Shown here: one piece after another, positions 13,461-22,152 of the stretch
Numbering within the stretch: the stretch's first letter is position 1
Layout of the letters: each line of letters opens with the position of its first letter
Assembly (NCBI GenBank): GCA_030640255.1
Contig: DAOWJS010000103.1
Coordinates: 1-33,203, forward strand
Origin: Dehalococcoidales bacterium
GTDB taxonomy: Bacteria > Chloroflexota > Dehalococcoidia > Dehalococcoidales > GCA-2688105
Length of the DNA stretch: 33,203 bases
Direction: 5' to 3'
The notes under the pieces: generated by a model
The model's database searches: none
Told to the model about the DNA's origin: nothing
Seen by the model: only the letters and a program-made list of their open reading frames with translations
Translations under genes and position numbers: made by a program

Positions 13461-14426
13461 ATGTGGCTTCAAACCAGGATGTTCCTGCTAGTCGCCGTTC
13501 TCTTTGGCATCCTTTATGGCGTGATTACCGGCATCGGCACCTGGATGGGAGCCGGAAGTGCTGCGTTCTACATTATCATTGCCTTCGTCTTCCTCGGTAT
13601 CCAGTATCTGATTAGCCCGGCTATAGTGGGTCGGATAATGAAGATAAGGTGGGTTTCGGAAAAAGAGGAGCCAGAGCTACACCGAATAGTTACTGAACTA
13701 GCCAAGGAGGCACGTCTCCCCAAGCCTAAAGTTGGCATCTCCCAGCTGGCTATACCCAATGCCTTTGCTTTCGGTCGAACACAACATGATGGGCGGGTTT
13801 GCGTTACTCAGGGTATCCTGAAGCTACTGAGCCGAGACGAATTGAGAGCTGTCCTCGGGCACGAGCTATCTCACATCAAGCATCGGGACATGGTAATCAT
13901 TACCTTACTTTCGGCTATCCCACTGATAATGTACTGGCTCGCCTGGAGCATGATGTGGGGAGGGGCTTTCGGTGGTCGCCGAGCGGGGGGTGGTTATGCC
14001 GCGCTAATCGGGCTCGGTGCCTTCCTCCTTTACTTCATTACCAACCTATTGGTGCTCTATGGCTCTAGGATACGTGAGTATTATGCTGACCTGGGAAGCG
14101 TTCAGTTGGGGAATATGCCCCATCACCTGGCTTCGGCACTATATAAGTTGACCTACGGAAATGCTCGCCTCAGGGACAAGGAGGAATTGAGGCGGGTTGA
14201 GGGAGTCAAGGCCCTCTTCATTAATGACCCTTCCCGGGCGTGGGGTGAAATTAGAGAGCTATCCCAGATTGACCGTGACATGAGTGGCACTATCGACTAT
14301 GACGAACTCATGGAACTGCGTCAGAAGGAAGTGCGGCTGGGCACTGCCCATAAATTGATGGAGCTTTTCACCACCCATCCTAACATGCTCAAAAGGATAA
14401 AACACCTCTCTACTCTAACCGTTTGA
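13461..14426 (+). CDS. htpX: HtpX-family membrane zinc metalloprotease with an EF-hand-like loop
   Basis: A 321-residue M48B protease for membrane-protein quality control. ATG 13461 is chosen over the TTG at 13443 because AAGGAGG lies at 13449-13455. Two N-terminal membrane helices (about 5-55) precede the catalytic domain. The zinc site HELSH is H134-E135-H138, the downstream glutamate lies in SRIREYYAD, and two further hydrophobic segments lie between them. Unusually, near the C-terminus residues 271-282 read DRDMSGTIDYDE followed by L, a textbook 12-position EF-hand calcium loop with acidic or oxygen ligands at 1, 3, 5, 9 and 12. The family ending THPNMLKRIKHL is intact. The gene is 29 nt ahead of oppA and may be cotranscribed. 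Confidence 0.92.
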   Translation: MWLQTRMFLLVAVLFGILYGVITGIGTWMGAGSAAFYIIIAFVFLGIQYLISPAIVGRIMKIRWVSEKEEPELHRIVTELAKEARLPKPKVGISQLAIPNAFAFGRTQHDGRVCVTQGILKLLSRDELRAVLGHELSHIKHRDMVIITLLSAIPLIMYWLAWSMMWGGAFGGRRAGGGYAALIGLGAFLLYFITNLLVLYGSRIREYYADLGSVQLGNMPHHLASALYKLTYGNARLRDKEELRRVEGVKALFINDPSRAWGEIRELSQIDRDMSGTIDYDELMELRQKEVRLGTAHKLMELFTTHPNMLKRIKHLSTLTV

Positions 14427-14455
14427 TGCTTGGGAAGACGGGGGAGATTTAATAG

Positions 14456-16171
14456 ATGGAGAAACTAAAAATCCTCGTTCTTCTCTCAATGATTGCCATC
14501 CTAATAACTGGCTCATGCCAGGTTGCCCAAGAGACCAAGGGAGTTTATATATCGGGAACATCAGCCGGAGATGCCGAAACGCTCAACTGGATTCTGGCCG
14601 CCGATAGTGCCTCATTAGGTTATGTCGGGCATACCCTGGATTCCCTGGCTACCTATGATAATGAGTGGAATATCCAGTTGCGCTGCGCCGCCAGAGACGT
14701 TGAGGTAAGCGAAGACGGTCTGGTTTATACCGTGACCATTAGAGATGACCTAAAGTGGAGCGATGGGTCTCCGGTTACGGCTGAAGATTATGTCTACACC
14801 CTGAAGGATTTGATGTTCTCCGACTGGCTCAATTACACCTACCAGAGCGACTGGCAAGAACAGGTGAATGACGAAACAGTGTTTGTCACCCCTGAAGTAG
14901 TTAATAAGACCACCTTTACCATAACCCGTCAGACGGTTGACCCCGAATTTATATACACGGTGCGCAATCTGACCCCCTACCCCAAATATATCGCCACTAA
15001 ATACGAAGGTGATATTGATGCCTTCACCCAGGCTCCAGAATTTAATAATTTGACCTACACCGGGAACCTGGGACCATATAAGTTCGTGGAATGGATAAGA
15101 AATGACAAGTTTGTCGTCGAGCGAAACCCGGAGTATTATCTCGGCAAAGACATTAGCGCCCCTTATTTTGAGCAGTATATCGTGAAGCTCTTTGGCACTC
15201 CAGCCACCTGCCACGCCGCCCTTGAAGCCGGAGATATCGCTTATGCCGGTATCGACCCCCCTCATGTGGCTAAGTTCAAAGCCATAGAACGGATTAATGT
15301 CTATACTGTGCCTACCACCGGTTATCTGTTACTGGCGTATAACCTGAGAGATAATGGCTGGGAAGGGCTTAAGCAGAAAGAGGTGAGGCAGGCTCTGTCT
15401 ATGGCCATAAGCAAGGAACTGCTGATAGAAAAGGTGCTTTTTGGCTTTGGTGAGCCTGCCTACAGCTTCATACCTAAACCCTCACCCTGGTATGTATACA
15501 TTGCTACCGCCAAATATGGGGTTGAGCCTCTACTGGATGAAGAAAAGGCTAAAGAACGGTTACTTGAGACGGGCTATGCTACCCAGAGAGCTGACGGCAG
15601 CATAGAAGTTGCTGATAAAGAAGGCAAACCGCTCAAACTGACCCTGGTAACTAACTCCGGGAACGATATACGCGAAAATGTAGGGCACCTGGTGAAGGAA
15701 GAGTTGTCAGCTATTGGCATTGAGGTAGAACTCAAATTTGTCCCCTGGGCAACCGAACTGAGAAAATACCTTATGAATAAGGTTCCCGGCACCGAGCAGG
15801 AACTGGGATACAATAATGGCCCCAGAGCCGTAAGTGAAGAGCCCTGGGACTTGATGGTAATGGGCTTCAATACCCACCCCCTATCGCCTTCAGGCCAGGA
15901 TGTCTTTTATGCTACCCAAGGCGGCTTAAACTTCTGGGGCTATTCCAATAGCCGGGTTGATGAGTTGTTCCAAAGGATAAAGTCAGAGGAAGCCCTTGAC
16001 GAAGGGGTGAGGAAGCAATTATATGCTGAGCTATCCCAGCTTGTTGCTGAGGAACAGCCGGTGAATTTCCTCGCTTTTCAGCTGGCCAACGCCGGCTTCC
16101 AGAAGAACGTCAAGGGGATAGAACCGGGCATAAACATGGGGTATAACTATCACCTGTGGTATTTTGAGTAG
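14456..16171 (+). CDS. oppA: Peptide/nickel-type ABC importer substrate-binding lipoprotein
   Basis: A 571-residue solute-binding protein of family 5 (OppA/DppA). The signal peptide ends in lipobox TGSC, with C21 as the lipid anchor. The mature chain shows the family pattern: ETLNWILAADSASLGYVGHT, DGLVYTVTIRDDLKWSDGSP with VTAEDYVYTL, a central YNLRDNGWEGLKQKEVRQAL segment (near residue 297) and a C-terminal SRVDELFQRIKSEE helix. Length is normal. It is preceded by GGGGGAG. Family members bind di- and oligopeptides, nickel chelates or sugars; the ligand cannot be assigned. It is the first gene of oppABCDF. Confidence 0.92.
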   Translation: MEKLKILVLLSMIAILITGSCQVAQETKGVYISGTSAGDAETLNWILAADSASLGYVGHTLDSLATYDNEWNIQLRCAARDVEVSEDGLVYTVTIRDDLKWSDGSPVTAEDYVYTLKDLMFSDWLNYTYQSDWQEQVNDETVFVTPEVVNKTTFTITRQTVDPEFIYTVRNLTPYPKYIATKYEGDIDAFTQAPEFNNLTYTGNLGPYKFVEWIRNDKFVVERNPEYYLGKDISAPYFEQYIVKLFGTPATCHAALEAGDIAYAGIDPPHVAKFKAIERINVYTVPTTGYLLLAYNLRDNGWEGLKQKEVRQALSMAISKELLIEKVLFGFGEPAYSFIPKPSPWYVYIATAKYGVEPLLDEEKAKERLLETGYATQRADGSIEVADKEGKPLKLTLVTNSGNDIRENVGHLVKEELSAIGIEVELKFVPWATELRKYLMNKVPGTEQELGYNNGPRAVSEEPWDLMVMGFNTHPLSPSGQDVFYATQGGLNFWGYSNSRVDELFQRIKSEEALDEGVRKQLYAELSQLVAEEQPVNFLAFQLANAGFQKNVKGIEPGINMGYNYHLWYFE

Positions 16172-16295
16172 CCTATTCCAATCAAGCTCGTTAAAACCCT
16201 GCTTATCAGGATGAGGTGAACTTTGGGGGTAGAGAAACCGCAAGCGCTTCTGGGTAATTTCTCCCTGCCCATACCTGAAGCCTACTGTAGAACCA

Positions 16296-17273
16296 ATGAA
16301 AAAGACCTGGCTTAGAGATTACATCATTAAAAGGCTACTTTTGGCGATATTTATCGCCTGGGCAGTACTAACCATCACCTTTGTTCTGGTCAGGGTGGGA
16401 CCGACATCACCAGCCGACAAATATCTGGCTAACCTGACCGCCCGGGGGCAGGATGCGGCACAGGTGGTGGCTGCCATAGAGGCTAGATATGGGGTTGATA
16501 TCCCAATATATGAGCAATACATAAATTATATAGTCAACCTGGGACGTGGGGATTGGGGGTGGTCATTAAGCACCTCAATGCCGGTAATGGAGCTAATTAA
16601 AACCCACTGGATTTACTCCTTTCAGTTAATATTTCTGAGCTCCATTTTGGCGGCTTTAATAGGTATCTTAATCGGCATTTATTCTGCTGTCAGGCAATAC
16701 AGTAAGACCGATTACATAGCTACCTTTTTCTCTTTCATTGGTATATCTATCCCCAATTTCTGGCTGGGCGTGATGCTTATTCTCCTCTTTTCGGTGAAGC
16801 TGGGACTATTCAAGACCTATTATGATACCGGTATACCCCTCTTTTCCTTAGCCAATCTCCAGCAGTTAATTTTGCCGGTGATTACCCTTGGTACCGGGAT
16901 GATGGCAGCCTATACCCGGTATACCCGGTCGGCAATGCTGGATAATTTGAGAAAGGAGTTCGTCAGGACCGCCAGAGCCAAAGGACTACCGGAAAGGACA
17001 GTCATCGGCAAGCATGTCTTCAGGAATGCTATTCTGCCTTTAATCACCATCATTATGTTTGATTTGGGCAGCATCGTCTTTGGCGGCGCCTACCTCACCG
17101 AGATTATCTTTGGCATCCCCGGCTTAGGCCAGATATCCTTCAATGCCATCTTTGCCGATGATTATGCGGTAGTCGTCGCCGTAACCGTTATCTCAGCCTT
17201 CTTGATATTGATGATTAACCTCATAACTGATATTACCTATACCTACCTTGACCCGAGGATAAGATATGACTAA
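16296..17273 (+). CDS. oppB: Peptide-type ABC importer permease OppB/DppB
   Basis: A 325-residue inner-membrane permease. It has an N-terminal helix (YIIKRLLLAIFIAWAVLTIT), the conserved extracytoplasmic GPTSPADKYLANLTARG segment, and five further helices. The EAA cytoplasmic loop is RTARAKGLPERTVIGKHVFR near 227-246, and the end ITYTYLDPRIRYD is canonical. A 122-nt spacer separates it from oppA and shows no clear Shine-Dalgarno right before ATG 16296. The stop overlaps the oppC start by 8 nt. It pairs with OppC to form the pore. Confidence 0.93.
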   Translation: MKKTWLRDYIIKRLLLAIFIAWAVLTITFVLVRVGPTSPADKYLANLTARGQDAAQVVAAIEARYGVDIPIYEQYINYIVNLGRGDWGWSLSTSMPVMELIKTHWIYSFQLIFLSSILAALIGILIGIYSAVRQYSKTDYIATFFSFIGISIPNFWLGVMLILLFSVKLGLFKTYYDTGIPLFSLANLQQLILPVITLGTGMMAAYTRYTRSAMLDNLRKEFVRTARAKGLPERTVIGKHVFRNAILPLITIIMFDLGSIVFGGAYLTEIIFGIPGLGQISFNAIFADDYAVVVAVTVISAFLILMINLITDITYTYLDPRIRYD

Positions 17274-18381
17274 CCGACTAAAGAACATCAAGCCTATAGC
17301 CCAAAAAGTCGGCGATGTTAAGAACTCTATTTTTATCACCGTCATCGCTCTTCTGGGCATAACTCTTTTACTGGACATTTTTGTAGTTGAGAAGATTTTC
17401 AACCCACTTACTTACCTCTATATTGTCCTGGGCATATTGTTTGTCCGGTATGGAATACCGCTCCTCTACACCAGCCGGAGATTAATTCAATACTACTGGC
17501 AGAGAGCCAGCCGGAACAAACTGGCTGTTGGTGGATTAGCCTTCATTCTGTTTCTAATCCTGCTGGCTTTAATCGGTCCTTTGTTCACTGCTGACCCAAC
17601 CGCGGTCAACTTTGAGGAGAAAAACCTGCCGCCACCGGGTTTCACCCTTGAGGAATCGGTCTATGACCTCAAGACGGGGCAATTTATCACCAATAGAATA
17701 ACCGGAACCACCCAACACCCCCTGGGCACTGATGATAAGGGGCGGGATTTACTGGCGATGATAATTTCCGGAGCCAGAGTCTCTTTGCAGGTTGGTCTAT
17801 TTGCCACCGGTATCGCTATAGCCCTGGGGACGCTTATTGGTGTTACTGCTGCCTATTTAGGTGGCAAGATGGACAATGTCCTGATGAGATTCACTGATAT
17901 TATGATGACCTTCCCCTTCTTCCTGTTGTTAGTGTTCATCGTTTTTATCTTTGGTCCCAACCTAGCTCTTATCGTCATTGTAATCGGTCTTACCGGCTGG
18001 ACGGGCACCGCCCGGCTAATCAGGAGTGAAACCCTTTCATTAAGGACAAGGGAATTCATTATGGCTTCCAAAGCCTTGGGAGCAAGCGATGGCAGAATCA
18101 TTCTGTCCCATCTTATCCCCAATGTCATTAGCCTGATTATAGTAATAGCCACCTTATCTATCCCCGGGGTAATCTTAGCCGAAGCTGCCTTGAGCTTTAT
18201 CGGTTTAGGTGACCCCACCGTAGCCAGTTGGGGGATGATTCTAAAAGCGGGGCAACAAAATCTGGATACTACCTGGTGGGTAGCCGTAGCCCCGGGCATT
18301 ATGCTCTTCCTCACCGTGCTTGCCTTTAATTTCCTAGGCGATGGGCTCAGGGACGCCTTTGACCCCAGGAGTAACGTTTGA
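17266..18381 (+). CDS. oppC: Peptide-type ABC importer permease OppC/DppC with an N-terminal extension
   Basis: A 371-residue permease. The usual OppC core starts around residue 75 (RRLIQYYWQRASRNKLAVGG, the OppC_N helix) and ends LGDGLRDAFDPRSNV. The EAA loop is present as MASKALGASDGRIILSHLIP near 266. The first 75 residues are extra compared with the usual 280-300-residue family and include two added hydrophobic stretches (about 18-40 and 45-62). The start overlaps the oppB stop by 8 nt, which supports the long form. The extracytoplasmic NFEEKNLPPPG segment precedes the GTDDKGRDLL motif expected in OppC. Confidence 0.92.
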   Translation: MTNRLKNIKPIAQKVGDVKNSIFITVIALLGITLLLDIFVVEKIFNPLTYLYIVLGILFVRYGIPLLYTSRRLIQYYWQRASRNKLAVGGLAFILFLILLALIGPLFTADPTAVNFEEKNLPPPGFTLEESVYDLKTGQFITNRITGTTQHPLGTDDKGRDLLAMIISGARVSLQVGLFATGIAIALGTLIGVTAAYLGGKMDNVLMRFTDIMMTFPFFLLLVFIVFIFGPNLALIVIVIGLTGWTGTARLIRSETLSLRTREFIMASKALGASDGRIILSHLIPNVISLIIVIATLSIPGVILAEAALSFIGLGDPTVASWGMILKAGQQNLDTTWWVAVAPGIMLFLTVLAFNFLGDGLRDAFDPRSNV

Positions 18382-18382
18382 T

Positions 18383-19363
18383 ATGACTGAGACAATTTTA
18401 AGAATTAGAAATCTGAGGACATATTTTTTCACCCGGCGGGGTACGGTTAAGGCAGTAGACGGCATCGATTTTGACCTTCTGAAGAGCAAATGCCTGTGTC
18501 TGGTGGGCGAATCCGGCTGCGGGAAAACAGTGACCGCGCTGTCTATTTTAGGTTTAATTGATAGTCCACCGGGCAGGATAGTCGGCGGCGAAATATACTA
18601 CAACAATCTAAATCTACTGGAATGTCCCCCTGACCAGCTCAGGCGTATCAGAGGCAAAGAAATTGCCATGGTCTTTCAGGATGCGCAATCAGCCCTCAAT
18701 CCAGTATTCACCATAGGTAACCAGATAGTGGAGCAGGTAAAGCTCCACCTCGGGGCGACCACGCGGGAGGCAAAGGAAAAGGCGCTAAGCCTGCTGGAAG
18801 AGGTGGGCATACCAACACCGGAAAAAGTGGCTAACTATTATCCTCACCAGTTATCCGGTGGGATGAGACAGAGAGCCATGATAGCCATGAGCTTGTCCTG
18901 TGACCCGCAAATCCTTATTGCTGATGAGCCAACCACGGCGGTTGATGTAACGGTAAAAGCCCAGATTCTGGACATTTTTAACCAGCTCAAAAATACCCGG
19001 CAGATGTCCCTCCTCTTCATAACTCACGACCTGGGTATAGTTTCCGAAATTGGGGATAGGATTCTGGTCATGTACGGCGGCAGGGTCGCTGAAGCCGCTA
19101 CCGTTTCAGGATTACTCAACAATCCCAAACACCCGTACACCGCTAGCTTGATTAGGTGTTTGCCCGATATAACCCAAGTAAAAGATAGACTTGAGACCAT
19201 ACCCGGAACTGTGCCCAGCCTTATTGACCCCCCTGGTGGCTGTCTTTTCCACCCCCGATGCGATAAAGCTCTGGCTATTTGCCGGGAGGAGACGCCGCCA
19301 CCGTTTATTGTTGCCGAGGGGCATACTGTCTTCTGCCATCTATATTCTCACCTTGAAAGGTAA
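18383..19363 (+). CDS. oppD: Peptide-type ABC importer ATPase OppD/DppD
   Basis: A 326-residue ATPase. ATG 18383, 1 nt after the oppC stop and behind AGGAG (18367-18371), is the sensible start; an in-frame ATG at 18341 inside oppC would add 14 unconserved residues. Motifs: Walker A GESGCGKT, Q-loop VFQDAQSALNP, signature LSGGMRQRAMIA, Walker B LIADEPTTAVDV, H-loop LLFITHDLGIV. The C-terminal oligopeptide-transporter domain has the four cysteines CLFHPRC, CREE and CHLY; in related proteins these bind a 4Fe-4S cluster. Confidence 0.94.
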   Translation: MTETILRIRNLRTYFFTRRGTVKAVDGIDFDLLKSKCLCLVGESGCGKTVTALSILGLIDSPPGRIVGGEIYYNNLNLLECPPDQLRRIRGKEIAMVFQDAQSALNPVFTIGNQIVEQVKLHLGATTREAKEKALSLLEEVGIPTPEKVANYYPHQLSGGMRQRAMIAMSLSCDPQILIADEPTTAVDVTVKAQILDIFNQLKNTRQMSLLFITHDLGIVSEIGDRILVMYGGRVAEAATVSGLLNNPKHPYTASLIRCLPDITQVKDRLETIPGTVPSLIDPPGGCLFHPRCDKALAICREETPPPFIVAEGHTVFCHLYSHLER

Positions 19364-19372
19364 AATGGGATA

Positions 19373-20338
19373 ATGTTGAACCATAAGCTACTGGAAGTAG
19401 AGAATTTAAAGAAATACTACCTAATTACCGGCGGGCTACTTGCCCGACAGGTTGGTGAAGTAAAGGCAGTTGATGGGGTATCTTTTTATATTAAAGAGGG
19501 AGAAACCCTGGGGTTAGCCGGTGAATCAGGATGTGGGAAATCCACTCTGGGCAGGATAATATTGAGATTAGAGGAGCCGACCGAAGGGGAAATTATTTAC
19601 CAGGGAATCAATATCACCAGGCTGGGCAAGAAGGAACTACGAAGATTACGAAAGCAAATCCAGATAATATTTCAGGACCCCCAGTCCTCTCTCGACCCAA
19701 GGATGACGGTCAACCAGTCCATAGGCGAGGCTCTACTCATCCACGGTATGAAAGATGAGAAGGAACGGGCAAAAAGAGTGGTAGAGATACTGGAGCGAGT
19801 CGGCTTGGAAGCCCAACACGCCTGGTGCTACCCTCACGAGTTCAGTAGCGGACAGAGGCAACGCATCGGCATTGGTCGAGCGCTGGCGGTAAATCCCAAG
19901 CTTATTATCGCTGATGAGCCGGTAAGCGCCCTGGATGTTTCTATTCAGGCTCAAATCTTAAATCTAATGCTAGACCTGCAGACGGAATTTGGTCTGGCAT
20001 ATTTATTCATTGCCCACGATTTATCGGTGATAAGACAAATCTCCCACCGGGTGGCCATAATGTATCTGGGCAAAATTGTTGAGCTAGCCGAAAAGGGTGA
20101 GATTTTCCAGAATCCCCTTCATCCCTATACCGAGGCGTTACTATCTGCCATCCCCAATATAAGGCAAAGGAAGAAGGCTAGAATCCTGCTCCCGGGTAGT
20201 GTTCCCTCTCCCTTGAACCCTCCCGCCGGCTGCCGCTTCCACACTCGATGCCACCGGGTATTACCAATTTGTGATAAAGAAGAGCCACCGCTCAAGGATG
20301 TCGGGGAGGGACACCTGGTAGCGTGTCATTTGTATTAG
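19373..20338 (+). CDS. oppF: Peptide-type ABC importer ATPase OppF/DppF
   Basis: A 321-residue ATPase, last gene of the opp operon. Walker A GESGCGKST, Q-loop IFQDPQSSLDPRMTV, Walker B LIIADEPVSALDVS and H-loop LFIAHDLSVI are standard. The ABC signature reads FSSGQRQ where LSGGQ or FSGGQ is expected, so the first glycine of the signature is serine. The C-terminal cysteine set CRFHTRC, CDKE and CHLY matches OppD. ATG 19373 has no strong Shine-Dalgarno; the 9-nt gap from oppD suggests coupled translation. No terminator is visible downstream. Confidence 0.94.
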   Translation: MLNHKLLEVENLKKYYLITGGLLARQVGEVKAVDGVSFYIKEGETLGLAGESGCGKSTLGRIILRLEEPTEGEIIYQGINITRLGKKELRRLRKQIQIIFQDPQSSLDPRMTVNQSIGEALLIHGMKDEKERAKRVVEILERVGLEAQHAWCYPHEFSSGQRQRIGIGRALAVNPKLIIADEPVSALDVSIQAQILNLMLDLQTEFGLAYLFIAHDLSVIRQISHRVAIMYLGKIVELAEKGEIFQNPLHPYTEALLSAIPNIRQRKKARILLPGSVPSPLNPPAGCRFHTRCHRVLPICDKEEPPLKDVGEGHLVACHLY

Positions 20339-20394
20339 GCCTAATTTTGCTAATAGCTTACCGTGGCGAGGCGGACTAAATTATAGATGACCTT

Positions 20395-20745
20395 CTAGCG
20401 ACCTTTTATCTCGTAGGAGCTAAAAATGAAGTCCAGGTCGTCCTGCAAAGCCGAAATCTTCTCCCGGGAAAAGAGCTTTTCATCTATATCCAGCATTACC
20501 TTGGTTTCACCTTTAGCTGAGCCTACGATATGGGCTCTGAGGCATTCCTTTTCCGCCTTGCCCGACTCACCTTGAACCTTGAAGGTTAGTGTGCCCCGAG
20601 AGATAAATGATGACGAGTCAGTAGGCAGAGAGTATGTTTCAAATTTTGCCTCACCTATAACCGCTCCTTGCTTGAGGACAAAATCTCTCACCTCATCATA
20701 TAGCAACTCAGGCTTTACATCTTGGTATGTTTTCCTAATCTGCAC
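20395..20745 (-). CDS. Conserved-looking hypothetical protein, unknown function
   Basis: A 116-residue soluble protein that I do not recognise. It starts at GTG (20745) behind a weak GGGGA. The sequence alternates predicted strands and ends in a helix (ISALQDDLDFIFSSYEIKGR). No cysteine motif, nucleotide-binding motif or membrane segment is present; one cysteine occurs in ECLRAHIV. Codon use and clean reading frame favour a real gene. It is convergent with oppF and lies 56 nt from its end, and no neighbour hints at its job. Confidence 0.6.
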   Translation of the reverse strand: MQIRKTYQDVKPELLYDEVRDFVLKQGAVIGEAKFETYSLPTDSSSFISRGTLTFKVQGESGKAEKECLRAHIVGSAKGETKVMLDIDEKLFSREKISALQDDLDFIFSSYEIKGR

Positions 20746-20825
20746 CTGATTCCCCGCATTTATTATACTCTATATCGGAAGTTTATATAATAGAGCTTTG
20801 CCAATTTTTGTCAAGGAGATTATTT

Positions 20826-21245
20826 ATTAACCTCACCCCTTTAGATTTTTATTAGGTAACCCCATCCCCTTTATCCTTGCCAAAGCAGGCAAGGACTTTA
20901 TCCCCTTCATTCGTGAAATTATAAACTCTAATTTCTAAATCCTAAACAAATTCAAAATTCAAATCCCTAAAGTCTAGAATTTAGTATTTAGTATTTTTAT
21001 TAAATAGGGGCTCCGCCCCTCTAACACCCCTGACTCTTACTCTTGAACAGGGGCTTCGCCTCCCTTTGACTCTCCTTAAAAGGAGAGGGGAAGAGTTTTT
21101 AGCAAAGGGATTTAAAGGGGCGAAGCCCCTTTAAGAATTTCTCTTCCCTCTCCCCTTATGAAGGGGAGAGGGATAAAGGGTGAGGGGTTGTTAAACAATC
21201 TTTTATTAAGGGAAGGGGGGGCAGGGGGATAGGTTGCTAAACAAC
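20826..21245. repeat. Composite repeat block with perfect hairpins upstream of rpsB
   Basis: A 420-nt intergenic stretch with no gene. It has an AT-rich repeat (20913-20969) that is an inverted copy of 31051-31122. Hairpins follow: AGGGGC-TCC-GCCCCT (21006-21020), a 10-bp stem TTAAAGGGGC with loop GAA (21112-21134), and a 13-bp stem with loop ATG (21145-21173; arm CCCTCTCCCCTT). GATAAAGGG-TGAGG and GGGGGATAGGTTGCT tails follow, as in the blocks near 28130 and 30270. The block lies before the rpsB promoter and looks like several short elements inserted next to each other. Bases 20746-20825 are AT-rich with nothing recognised. Confidence 0.8.
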
Positions 21246-21262
21246 CTAGATAGCAAGCCTTC

Positions 21263-21291
21263 TTGATTTTACCTTCAGCATAAGATATACT
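21263..21291 (+). promoter_or_regulatory. Predicted promoter of the rpsB operon
   Basis: TTGATT (21263-21268) and TATACT (21286-21291) lie exactly 17 nt apart; a second TATACT is at 21294-21299. A start near 21298 would give a leader of about 50 nt before the TTG start of rpsB. Good match to a housekeeping promoter and well placed for the operon. Confidence 0.6.
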
Positions 21292-21349
21292 TGTATACTT
21301 GTTAACAGATTTATTAAACAACAATTAATCATAAGGAAGGGATTCAAGA

Positions 21350-22132
21350 TTGCCAAATAGAGTTACTATTAAGGACCTTTTAGAATCTGGTGCCCACTTT
21401 GGGCATCAGACCAGTCGCTGGCATCCTCGTATGAAGAGCTACATTTTCACTAAGCGCAACGGTATTCATATTATTGACCTAGAACAAACCGTCAGCATGT
21501 TAGACAAGGCTTGCGACTTTATCCAGCAAGTAGTAGAGGAGGGCGGCACTATCCTTTTTGTCGGCACTAAAAAGCAAGCCCAGGAAACTATTGAGGAAGA
21601 GGCTAATCGCTGTGGTATGTATTATGTCAACCAACGTTGGCTGGGAGGAGTGCTGACTAACTTTGCCACTATCCAAGCCCGTATTGACTATCTCGTCCGC
21701 TTGGAGGACCAGCAAACTAGAGGGGAATTTGACTGCCTACCTAAAAAGGAAGCCCTAAAACTAGGGGAGAAAATCTCACGCCTTAATCATCAGATGGGTG
21801 GTTTCAAAGAGATGACCAGCCTGCCCGATGCTCTATTCATTGTTGACCCTACCAAGGAAAGGATTGCTCTAGCTGAAGCCAAGCGTACAGGAATACCAGT
21901 GGTAGCTATAGTAGATACTAATTGTAACCCCGACGATATAGACCACCCCATTCCCGCCAACGACGATGCTATTAGAGCCATAAAACTGATATGTAATAAA
22001 GTTGCTGATGCCGTTATTGAAGGCAAAACCGGTGAGGTAGTGATTCCGACAGAGGAAGGTGAGGAAAGGGGTCTAGAGGAACTTAAAGTTACCGAGACTA
22101 CCGAACCTGCTACTTTCACCCCGAATGAATAA
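21350..22132 (+). CDS. rpsB: Ribosomal protein S2
   Basis: The 260-residue small-subunit protein S2. Diagnostic segments are ESGAHFGHQTSRWHPRMKSY near residue 12, FVGTKKQAQETIEEEANRCG near 65 to 85, NQRWLGGVLTNF (signature) near 90, and PDALFIVDPTKERIALAEAK with IPVVAIVDTNCNPDDIDHPI toward the C-terminus. It starts at TTG 21350 behind AAGGAAGGG. It is the first gene of the operon, 20 nt ahead of tsf. An acidic tail (EEGEERGLEELKVTE) ends the protein. Confidence 0.97.
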   Translation: MPNRVTIKDLLESGAHFGHQTSRWHPRMKSYIFTKRNGIHIIDLEQTVSMLDKACDFIQQVVEEGGTILFVGTKKQAQETIEEEANRCGMYYVNQRWLGGVLTNFATIQARIDYLVRLEDQQTRGEFDCLPKKEALKLGEKISRLNHQMGGFKEMTSLPDALFIVDPTKERIALAEAKRTGIPVVAIVDTNCNPDDIDHPIPANDDAIRAIKLICNKVADAVIEGKTGEVVIPTEEGEERGLEELKVTETTEPATFTPNE

Positions 22133-22152
22133 TAAAAACAGAGAGGGAGAAG

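Noticed and set aside
18341..18382. Upstream start for oppD
   Set aside because: It would begin within oppC, add unconserved residues, and ignore the AGGAG site correctly placed for ATG 18383.
21112..21324. Minus-strand 70-residue frame across the repeat block
   Set aside because: Low-complexity proline-rich translation (NPSPFIPLPFIRGEG) produced by the hairpin repeats, a common false gene in such elements.
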